NCBI GenBank assembly: GCA_964019135.1 | Contig: OZ025265.1 | Span: 20,249,143-20,313,142, forward strand | Direction of reading: 5' to 3' | Length of the DNA stretch: 64,000 nucleotides | Source: Arenicola marina | Lineage: Eukaryota > Annelida > Polychaeta > Arenicolidae | In this document: positions 34,201 through 46,200 of the stretch, in pieces | Layout of the letters: every line of letters starts with the position of its first letter | Numbering within the stretch: the stretch's first letter is position 1 | Made by a program: the position numbers and the translations under genes | Notes under the pieces: model-generated | Seen by the model: only the letters and a program-made list of their open reading frames with translations | What the model was told of the DNA's origin: nothing | Databases searched by the model: none

Positions 34201-37200
34201 TTCTACAGTGGAACCCGTGCCTGTGGGCAATGGCGCAGCTTTATAGTCATTCTACAGTGGAACCCGTGCCTGCGGGGAAGGGCATTACTTTATGGTCAAT
34301 ATACTGTACTTTATAGTCCTTCTACAGTGGAACCGGTGCCTGTGGGCAACGGCACTAGTTTATAGTCAATATATAGTACTTTATAGTCAATATATAATAC
34401 TTTATAGTCAATATACAGTACTTAATAGTCAATATATAATACTTTATAGTCAATATATTTATAGTTTATAGTCTATATACAGTACTTTATTTACTTTATA
34501 GTCGATATACAGTGAAATCTCTTCTTGCTTACTACTCTATGCTAACTGTACAGTATAACATCAGCCTGCAATGGCGCTATGTTGTAATCAATATACAGTG
34601 AAATATCTCCCTGCCTGCCACGCGACTGCATTATTTTCAGTGTACAGTGAAACCTCTGCCTGCAACCTGACTAACTGATACTCAGCACACATGACGCAGC
34701 ACATGACTGTGCCCTGTATGTTCACATTGTCCGATGGTTCGTTACGTCTCACGCCATGGCTCCCTTCTCCCGCAGGTTTGTCTGTCCGCGGTGCAGCTGG
34801 CGGTACGCCGACCACGACACCTTTCACGTGCACCTGGTGTCGCACCCGACCCCGGACGGCGAGCCCCACCTCTGCGACTACTGCCACCTCCAGCTGCACG
34901 TGGTCACCCAGGACTCTCCGGATAGTGACAGGTAGATAGACAGATCCATAGATCCATAGGCTCGTTCCCCGCTCCCGAGGCTCCACCGGGCGGGGAGCGA
35001 GGCGTCGCGCCCGCGCTATATTTAGTGGGACTGTTATTTTGGCCCGGCAGGTGCGTACCGGCTTGTCGTCATGGTTACAAACTCATGTCATCGCCATGTC
35101 GTCCATCCTAGCAACAGTCACCAAGGCGACGGGACGGTTATTTAGGTTATCTAAGAACGTGAAGAGTATTCGATGGATTGTTCAGTATGGACAGGATATT
35201 GACTTTGTGTTCAGAGCGCCATCTGGCGTAACGGGATTGAACCGAATCGGCAGACAGCTGGTAGCCTAAGGCGCTCTCTGCTGGAATTCGATGGCCCGCA
35301 TTTGGTGAAATTCGGAGCGCTCTCTGTGTTAAGAAGACTGTATTCTTCATGCGCCCCCTGGCGACAGTGGACCGTTACACCGTGTCATAGTGCTTTGCCT
35401 CATCACCGGTCTTCACCAAAAATGTGGTGGATTTTCACTTATGTTAACTCTTATACCATTGTCTTATATATCATTATCTTCCTGCTCAACGAATATATAT
35501 CTCTCAGCACCAAAGCAGCAGGGATGTGCATGTTTTAATTGTTCTGATCGGTAGAGATTCCCGAAATGAGACAGAAGATCCTTCGTGAATCCTGGTGAAT
35601 CAAGAGTGACATGATCGTTACCTTAATAACACTTGGGGCATCGAACCGGACTTGGGTATCATTAGTACAACTCTCAAGGCCTAAATGTACATTGTACCGG
35701 TACTTATATTTTTGTATCATTGCGAGAGAGGGGCTTATAAGTGATGTGCTCCATTGTCCTGCCTCCTATGCCGTCAACGTCAAAGTTAAAATTCATTGTG
35801 GTTGGGCTCACTGTTTCTGTTCAGAGTAGTTCGATATATATATATATATATATAGCTATGTAAATAAATATTATCAGCTTAAGAGATCGTTCCTCGCAAT
35901 TTGAATATTGAGAAGGCGTTTCGCGTGTACCTCTGTAATAATTGTCTGTCTGCTGAAAGTATCATTCTCCAATCAGCTATTAAATAGAGGTTGGCATTGT
36001 CACCTCGATACCCGCCTTGACGGTTACGGTTTCCTCGGCATTTTTATTAATTTATAGTCCGTTTGGAGTGGTTCCACTAATACTGAGGTACACGTATCAC
36101 GTTTTTTGTGATCAATTGCCGATCACATAATGTCCTTCTCGACGTTAGAGATTTACCACTTTAGATAAGTCCTGGTTCACCCGCATGGAGGAATTTGCTA
36201 TTAACACAACAATTTAAAGTATAATTTATTGTAAATACCGTTCATATTTCGAGCCAATCACCGCCTTTAAGCATTGCAATGAATCGTATATATCCTTGTT
36301 CTACGGGCCATGTTAATCGTTAAATTAACATATTAATCGTGGGTTCAGTAATCTACAAGGTGTCCACCGTGTTTTTATGCTTGTGACCAGATATTCACTT
36401 AGCTTTACTAGTAGTAGTAGTAGCTGTCACTCTTATGGACATATAGTTAAATAAAGGTAAAAAAAACAACTTTACATTCCCTTCAGTTGTTATTTTTTCT
36501 CCTGTATTTCCATGTATAGCTGCCGAATTGTTTTAGACCGATGTCCAGATAGATTTTGCACACGAATATTAAAGCTTCTTTATTGTTGCCAAAGGTTACC
36601 CCGCTCCGATTGGGTTCCTATCTCAGTTGGTTAGCTGCCCTTCACCATGTTATGGGCTCGCACACTGACACCTGCACATAGGGATTGCTTTTATTCAGTC
36701 CCATTTGCATTGCCTTTTGAGAGTTCTTGGCCCAGTTCAGACAAATCTCCTAAAAGCGCCAAGGTCAGTTTCGGGTTCATTTTCGTTATATTTGCTCCGC
36801 GCCGCTTGCAGCGTCACAGGGGCCGCCTCGATAGGTTAGTGGGTTAGAGCGCTCGCCTTGAGTGCTCTGACCACCTGAGAGCCTAACGGCACGTGGATCG
36901 ATAGTTCGACCCCCGCTGTGGCACTGTCTGTGTGGTCGCAGGATAAAGACCCCATGTCCTTTCCAAAGAGTAGGGGGTTACCCCGGGGACATGGCTCTAC
37001 TCTCTCTTCCTTCTCCTATTGACGCGATATGATCAAAGTGGTTAAAGCGTCCTGAATATACAACCAACTTTCAGCGTTATTGAGCTATTGGCCCAATTTG
37101 GCCCCCGTGCGCACAAAAATGGCACAACACAACATTTCATTACTTCAGGGCGAAACCAGTCTTGTTTTCCAACTTCTATGATAACAGTATTTGTAGAAGT

Positions 37201-40200
37201 GTCCATGTATACAAAACCGATAAAGTTATGTCATATAATTGTCCTAAAAATATTTACGAATGAAATATAAGAAATTGACGGCACACCTGCAAGATATGGA
37301 AATAATCCGAGGGACTATGTCACCAAGAACAACAAGCTCGTAATGTTGGTACATGCTAATTTAAGCATTACACAGCAACTAGTGTTGTGATATTAGTGCA
37401 TTTTTTATGTCCAGGCCATGTTATTACGAGATTTTGGTTAAATGACTTGTATTGTTGCGGTTGCCATGGAAATGTGACTGAAATTGGTTGTGTACGAAAC
37501 TAAGCAGCCGACAGTTCTGTAGAGGGGGTGGCTGACTTCCAGAGATCGGGAAGTGGCTTGACATCCGATGGAGACCCAAAGCAGATGAGTAGAGTACAAC
37601 TCTTACAGTGTAAGATGAAAACCCAGCGTTAAGGCGACTTGCGTATCCTATATCCCCTATCAATATTTACCATTTGGCATAACTGGCTATTATCGTTGGT
37701 CCTTCCAATCGTGTCAGTAATCATTTCTATTCAATTTATTAGTCCCCATTCCAACGGATAACAGTAAAATTTCTTCAGAAATGAGTGGTAACAAATGCCT
37801 ATTTGATAAACGATTGGGGAGAAAAACCGATTTCAGAAAATGGATTTCTGGGTAACTGGCGTCTCATCTTGTCCATGACAACGTTAAGTCTCTGGTCACT
37901 GCGCTGAGTCTTCATCTTCCTGAACGGTGTTAACTGTTTATATATCACAGCCTTATGCACTGTATCATGGAGGACACATTGAAAATCTCCGAAAAGAGGG
38001 TTGGCTGTATGGACGGAAATTATTTATCGGTTCATCTTAAGGTTTCATGTGATGTAGGCTTTCATTATTACCTTATGTGTTTATTTATATAGATATTAGG
38101 TATTGCAACCGATTTTCGAAATCCGCCCTAACAAATTTCAACATATTTGGCTTGCTGTGGTGCTGAAATTATGATATTCCGCAGTTACGGATGCAAGGAT
38201 TTCAAAACAAAGAAAGCACTGTTATTTAAAATATGTTTTGGATAATAAAATAAATCTATATCTTGGATATTTTCAGGAAAAACGACGACGCTGCATCGGC
38301 ATCGTCACGTTGTCCATTATGTCCCAGAAAACCAGCCAATGAGACTGCACTACGCAATCACGTGATCCTACGTCACGAGAAGAACGCACCCGCGGGATTA
38401 CATAAGGCGTTTCCGTGGGCTCGCGAGATGTCACCCGCGTCTCTGGAGAGTGGGATCCAGAAAATCCGGAAGGAACTTAGAGATCAAAATTATATAGACA
38501 GGTAATGTGTGTACTTATTTGGATCATTGTCGTTCTAAAAATCTTGCTATTATCATTCCTGATAGTCCTAATCCGCTTGCAAAGATATATGCCAGTAGAT
38601 CGTAAGTATTTGAATCGTTACATGATAATATTTTTCGATGCAAACCTCCTCTCATAAATATAGCCGTTTAGGCAGAAGTTGCCGTTGAAATCCAAGTAAA
38701 TGAAATGAAATCGTATAACCTGACAAATCATGCGCAGATATATATAAACGTCCATCTCTTGGGGGGTATTTGTTACTAAACTGCTCCCAAATATACAGAG
38801 ATTTGTGACATCACAAGATGAACCGGTTTGAGTGCGCCTCTCTCGCTTCGACTGCCCGCGCTTTTTAAACGTGTTTAAAACGCAGTGAAGCTCTAACTCA
38901 GATGTTTATTTCGGTTATATCATCTCATGATGAATACTTGCTGCATGTAGATCTAGATAGACGTAGATCTATGACATTAGAGGTGTGTTTTTGTTGGTTA
39001 GAGCAACATTCGTCACACTGACAGACTGTCACTGAAAACCAGCAGCTGCAGTGCCAGTGGCCAGTGCTGTGTTGCCTGTCTACGGCCAGTACGGGCTACG
39101 TTTCTTCCCAAAAGTTTTAAAGGGTGGGCTAGGCTACAGTACGGGACGGGCCGTCTCGGGGATGTCCGTCGAATCGTAGACATAGAATGTAGGTCCAGGG
39201 TTAGGGTAAATGAAATGTATGTACTGTGGCAATGTTGCAATGTGGCAATTGTTCACGATTGTTCACTGTTGTTTTGGCCTATTTTGATCTATTCTCGTTT
39301 TGGCCTGTTTTGATCCATTTCATTTTCCCCAGACCTGTTTTCATCTGTTATATGTTTTCCCCAGATCTGTTTTTGGCCTGTTTTTATCTATTATATTTGT
39401 ATCCTGGACTTACCTACATCTTGTGGTTTACCCTGTGCCCGTGCGTTTCTTTTCTACACACATACACACATATAGTCAGAAGTTGTTCATGCAGATGAGA
39501 ACGGAGGGAAGGCGGCATTTTTCGGCCTAGCTTAAAAAGCACGCAGCGCACTCTAATCTCGTAGTATGTTGCATAACGTACGTTTTATAGTAATATTTGT
39601 GGAAACCCGAACGTTATGGTGTCCGGTTGGAAAAAGCCACTAAGTAGCTTTCACCAATTTGTCTGCTGGTCGCCGAATTGATATTTTATATGATTACAAG
39701 GCATATTTGCAGGTTTTTGATCTAGATCCCATGATATAATAAGCATCGCTTTTTATGAATGAAGCGTTCGCACTTCTTCCGAAAATACTGTTTTGCGAAG
39801 GCTTAGCAATCTGCAGTCTCCGGTCGAAGTGGCTCGAAGCGATACGTACGGCGGCAGAACACATGCTCCGGTTGCCCGAATACCTCCACTTATTTTTCCT
39901 CACCCTCACGATCATTATTTCCAAAAAATCGTGCTAGCATCGCTGCATCCCGATTAATGCGGAAGGACGCTGACCCTCCTATAGACGCCATGCTCAAAAG
40001 ACGCGTTTTTACCGTATTGCGCAACAAAACCAGTTCATCTTATGACGTCACGAATCAATGAAAAAATTGCCGCGGTCTAGCTTCTACTTTTTTGGGTAGG
40101 TCTGCGACAAAACGGTTAATATTGTTAATATTGGTGGCGAATAAATTCAGTGCGTATGGAATTTCGTTAATATAATGCAAATGGATCAAATATATGTAAA

Positions 40201-43200
40201 GTAACATGGGACATAAGAGATGGACTGTTTACCAGTCAGCTAACTAACCAGTTAAGGTTCGATCTCACCAGTTTATTTACCAGCCAGATCAACGAATTCA
40301 GCGAACTAGCCCCGAGGGAACCTCCGTAGTTTAGTTGGTAAGCAGGGTGAGCTGCAGACTAACAGGTTATGGGTTCTAAGCTAACTCTCATGTGCCCAAA
40401 ACACATGACCAATCCATGAACTATTATCGCTCTTTGCAGGACTGGGCGTCCCTCGTTCACGTGCGACACGTGCGGCTGGACCACGAGGCGTCACTTCAGC
40501 CTTCACCGCCATCTGTTCACACACTCGGGCCTCGGAGTCTCCCCTCACTGCAGCCACTGCCACAAGACCCTGGCCATCACCGACGGACAGACCGGATATG
40601 GGGTCCGCAAGTACGTCTAGCACGGCATTTCTCTCTTTTTTTCTTGTGTGTGTTGTTTGGAGATTTCTTGGCTTTTTTTGTGATGTTCATGTAATTATTT
40701 GATTTTAATCACTGTCAGGATCACATCTTGAACTTTAAGAACATGTTTCATCCAACCCCATTTTAGTTTCCATAAAGTTTCTTGACCGAATTTAGCCTTC
40801 ATGTGCACAAAATTTGCGTACAATAATAAGTAACAATTCGATTCAGATTTGACTGTAATCTGTGCGATTTCGGCCCGGTTGTGGCCGGCGTCATGTACAA
40901 TAATTAGCAACAATTCGACTCAGATTTGACTGTGACCTGTGCGACTTGGGCCCGGTGGTGGCCGGCGTCATGTACAATAATTAGCAAGAATTCGATTCAG
41001 ATTTGACTGTAACCTGTGCGATTTCGGCCCGGTTGTGGCAGGCGTCATGTACAATAATTAGCAACAATTCGACTCAGATTTGACTGTGACCTGTGCGACT
41101 TCGGCCCGGTGGTGTCCGCCGTCCTGTCTCAACACATGAAGTCTGCGCACCCCGAGTCCCTCCGCGCGTCTCAGGGACGCCAGCCGGTCACGTGTCCGCT
41201 CTGCCACTACACGTGTCTCCTTGGCGGCGTCCTCAAGAGACACGTGGTCAGCGCTCATGGGACAGAGAAAGCTATGGCGGCGTTTAGAGATGGCGGCCTC
41301 GTCAACGATGACGTCAGTGATGGACAATTGATGGAGAACATCTCTAAAATTGCCGAGTCTCTCCGAAGTGAAGGTCAAGGTCAAATTGAAATTCAGGGCC
41401 AGGGGGAAAGCAAGACGAAGCGTGCCAAGAGTGGTAAGTTGTATGCTGATGGAAAAACGAACTTATTGAAGCTATCTTTACTTTTATGCAGTGCGGCTCT
41501 TGCCTGGAAAGCTACCTAAGCATACATTAATTGTAGGTGTTTTGTTCTTTCTGTGATCTTAACAAGGTAGTTCGCCACGAAATGATATGAACACGTTTAA
41601 AGAAACATTATAACGTATGAGTCAGGGGAGACGAATAAATGACTATACTCGGTAGTTAACACTGCGCAAGGACGAATGTGAACAATGAGAACATTAGAAA
41701 TTTTTTCATTGTAATGATTCATTTCATGGGCTTACAATGTGCTTAATGCATTACAACGTGCCTAATGCATTACAACGTGCCTAATGCATTACAACGTGCC
41801 TAATGCATTACAACGTGCCTAATGCATTACAACGTGCCTAATGCATTACAACGTGCCTAATGCATTACAACGTGCCTAATGCATTACAACGTGCCTAATG
41901 CATTACAACGTGCCTAATGCATTACAATCGTCACTTGGGATTTTCCTTAACTTAATAGACCGATCCAGGCTGTCAATCATTCACTGACGTCACTGTTGCT
42001 TTTATCCAATCATGTAGTGAACAAAGGTCTTCCACGTGCGTGCAGCATGTCACTTTACTGTCAGTTTCAGAGATGAGTACTTCTCACTTGTGCCTCCCCA
42101 TCAGCTATGAATGTAAATTTAATACTCACGATTACAAAAACAAAGACTTGCGCGTGGGCGGGGCTTAGTGTCTGAGTATAGATCTGTCTATTGATTGACG
42201 GCAGCAGGATGCGGGGACTAAGCGTACTGTCTCTGATTGCTGCAGGTGCCTCGGGTAGTCCAAGGCTCTACGTGTGTGAGGCGTGCGGCCACCAGACTCG
42301 TCGTCTGGATCTCCTGGAGCAGCACAGACAGACGGAACACTCCGCCCCGGCAGGTAGGATCACACACACAAGGACTAGGTACCTTACGGTGTGTTCGATG
42401 TAAGCCCTACATGAAACCGAAAAAAACAGTTCTCATACTTCAGGCGAGGGGCCGCCCCGAGAGCTCAGTGGGTTAGAGCGCTCGCCTTGATAAGGACTGT
42501 ACGTTAGGATGTGTTCGATGTAGGCCTTAGTACATGAAACCGCCTTGAAATAGCCTTGAGTGCTTTGGCCACCTGAGAGCCTAACGGCGCGTGGATCGAT
42601 GGTTCACGCCCCGCTGTGGCCATGTCTGTGGTCGCAGGATAAAGATCCCATGTCCTTCGATTTTTAGATTCGCTCCGGTGTGACCAGTGCGACTTCACAT
42701 CAATGACGTCATACGGGTTAAAACGTCATCAACTGACCATGCACCGAGCGTCACGTGTTCCGTGTCGGCATTGTGACGTCACATTTCTCACTGGTATGTC
42801 CGATTTTTATGATTCCGATTGTGTTATGAGCGACCGTTACTGCATTTATGTGACAAAATGTAATCTGCAACGTATAGTAGATTATTAAATTTGCATTACC
42901 CGGTATATGCAAAAGCGCCGAGATCCTCTAATATTTCTGGATTTATGTGATTAATAAATTAGTCATTGTATGATTCTGTTGCTGATATTCGTGTTAAACA
43001 CTTCAAACGGGTTTCTCTATATTTTATGTGTCTACGTTATGCGACCTGGCCAGTCATCCGACCCCATTTGTCCTCTATTCTTATGATATCAGTGACATCA
43101 CTGAACTATCATTATAGAGGAGTTAAATCATTGAATCATCTTGCCATTATTAAAGCTTATTATGTCAGTGGCAAAACTAGTGTACCATGATGGGCGGTAT

Positions 43201-46200
43201 AATGATCAGATTAATACGTAGATGGCCGATTGTGAAGAAATTAATGGAGATTTTCATGTTTGCAGTTACCGTACTACTTATTACATTGGTAGTGAAGACT
43301 AAATAGCTCAAGAAATCAGAAATACTATCTCGGGCAATGTCCTGTTTGCAGTTATCGTACCACTTATTACATTGGTAGCAAAGACCAAATAGCTAAAGAA
43401 ATCAGATATACTCTCGGTCAATGTCTACAGTCGCCATCTTGGTAGACATGTCTAATCGCCCTTAGCCCTCCCTCGCCTAGTCCCTGGATTTGATCCCGAC
43501 AGTCGTACACGTGGTGTGAACATCTCTTGGTTTAAACATGCTTATTTAACGAGGATACCCCGAACAGCATACCAGGCTGTCCAGTGATCCTACTTTTCCA
43601 ACTTTTTTGTCTCCATCCTTTTTTTCCTACTTTTTCTTCAAAATACCTACATTTTCCTACTTTTTGGTATTTGCTTCACTAGGCGCAATTTCAAACTGTC
43701 GTGAATTGCTGTAAAAGTGTGCATATCGCTTCTATTATTGCAAAAGTCAGAGGTATTTTGTTTTTGCGTCCTGATCAATCTTTAAATCAACACTAGTGTC
43801 TGTCAAGTTCTAATAATGAAAATACAGGTACAGCTGAGCAGCATATAAGAAATGTTCTAAAAAAGCATTTTCTCAGTAATATAACTTTTTGTCATTTGTT
43901 TATCCTGAATAATGTTGCTACATATGCTATTTAAGTCATACTTTTTGCTTCTATTTTCCTACTTTTGTCCTACTTTTTCTGTATTTCCATTCCTACTTTT
44001 GTCCTACTTTTTTCATGAGGGTGTGCTGGACAGCCTGGCATACATACGCTAGACACATGAAAACATCAAAAAAATGAAAGGCAAAATCTTACCATGTAAA
44101 ACAAAATATGCAATTGTGAAATGGCGAGGCAAGTTTGATCACATAACAGAACATGAAAAGAGTCAGGAAGAGGGATAGACTTAAAGGCTTACTCAAGACA
44201 GATTATTGGTATCTGAAACGATGAGTAGATGAAACAAATGTAGATACAGTGTCAACAATGCTGGTACTAGAGTTTTCAGTTGGACGCTCGTGGAATTACT
44301 GTACAATATCTTTCCGATTGAGGTCGTGAGTTCTCCTAATTAGAATGCCGAATAAGCATTCTCTCCCGCGGTTATAATGAGGACAGTCGAGGAACATAAG
44401 CATGAACATCTCTTGCTGACAGGGCGGCAGTGCCAGAATCATCTGCAGCAGGTTCACGGCGTCAGCGACTTCAGTCGGTTCTGTGTCGACTGCGCCTCGT
44501 TCGTCCCGGCGACAGAGGATCTGACGTCTCACAGGCAGCGCCACCTAGCGGCCGAGAATGTTCTCTACGTGTGTGCGTTTTGTGAGACGTCTGTAGATTC
44601 GAAGGAGTCTTTGCTGAGACATCAAACCGGACATCCCGATGCGGGTAAGATTACTGGTTACAGCTTATTATGGCGAACATCGCCATCATGTGAGTCCGTT
44701 CTGTTTGCGTGTGTGTGTGTGTCTGCCTGTCTGTCTGTCGTCACGATAACTGTCGAACACTTGCAGCTATCGTTGGCGAACTTCGCCAACAGATGCCAGA
44801 AGTCTAATCTCAGGTCAAGTTCGTTGCCAGGTGAAATCGGTCAGACGTCACATTGATTTTTTCTCTCAAAGCGATTGTTACGAGTCCTTGCAGGGACATT
44901 AAGGGTTCTACTCTGGTACCGTATGTCAAAAATCATGGTGATCCCATCAATACTCTCGGTTTCCAGAGCGAAGATACTTGGTACAGGCTTCCTAGGGGTC
45001 GGCCTTATATATTATGTGCAAGATGAATGCAATCGGATGGTTATTTTTTTTTTTTCATGGCAACACAAAAATGGTCCAATAGTGAAAGAGGACATTTTAC
45101 AATTAACAATGTGCCAACAAAATATAGAAACCTATAAGCTACGAGTCTCGTGTTCAATACAAAGGTTATGTAAGGTAATATATCAAAACTGACCGTTTTT
45201 CAACCACATAGGTCAAAGTGCTTGGTTGTAGCTAGAAAACTAAAAGACACCTGAGCACCAAACTTGCACTGGTGGATAGAAGTGGTGTAGCTTATGCCAA
45301 ATCCAATCTCAGCTCGAACCCGGAGTGCGCAACGTAACGGTGCCAGAGCGCCTGGAAGTTGGGACTTCGAACCCGAATTTTTCAATTTTTAAGCTATCAC
45401 CCTCTAATTATTACCACAAACTGGAGCATAAATTAGAACATTATCTTTAAAATTTCACTAAAACCGGACTAGCGGTTATGACGTAACGGGTCATTTCAAT
45501 TTAAAATTAACGAAATTCACGGTGCCCTCAATATTGACCGTACAAACTTGAAAACGGTAGAGGACACTGAGGAATTGTATTGCCCGTCAGGGAAAAATAT
45601 GGTTAAAATTCGCTTTGTTAACACTTTTGCGTAAATCGACTAAAATACCATTGCAATGGTAAACTATACGGCGTTTTCGTTCGCCTAACGCGACTAATCC
45701 CGCCAATACACACTCGCATGCAAGCCGTGACCCTCTTTGCTGGCGCACCCCCCTCCCCTCCCCTCGTTCTTAGTCCGTTAATAATCCACCCAGAAGTCCT
45801 GGTTTGGCTTGAAATACGCAGCATAACGACCTCCGTGTATTAGCCGTCAGCCTTGCGTCATCAGACGTCCATTTTCGTCATAAGCTCTCAGCCGCCAGGG
45901 TGATATGCCTTGTCTGTATGTCTGTGCCTTGAGTGTTCTGGGACCTGAGAGCCTAACGGCACGTGGATCCGTGGTTCGAGGCCCGCTGTGGCCATGTCTG
46001 TGTGGTCGCAGGATGAAGATCCCATGTCGTTCTTCGCAAAGAGTAGGGGGTTACCCCCGGGGACATGGCTCCACTCTACCTTCCTTCTCCCATTGACGCG
46101 ATATGAACAAAAATGGTTAAAGCATCCTGAATATATACAACCAACCAGTATGTCTGTACTTGTTATAAGATACCGGGCATCGTCTAATGTTAGATTGAAG

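Noticed and set aside
30268-34285. CRISPR-like array
   Set aside because: Units are contiguous without unique spacers, and the host is a eukaryote.
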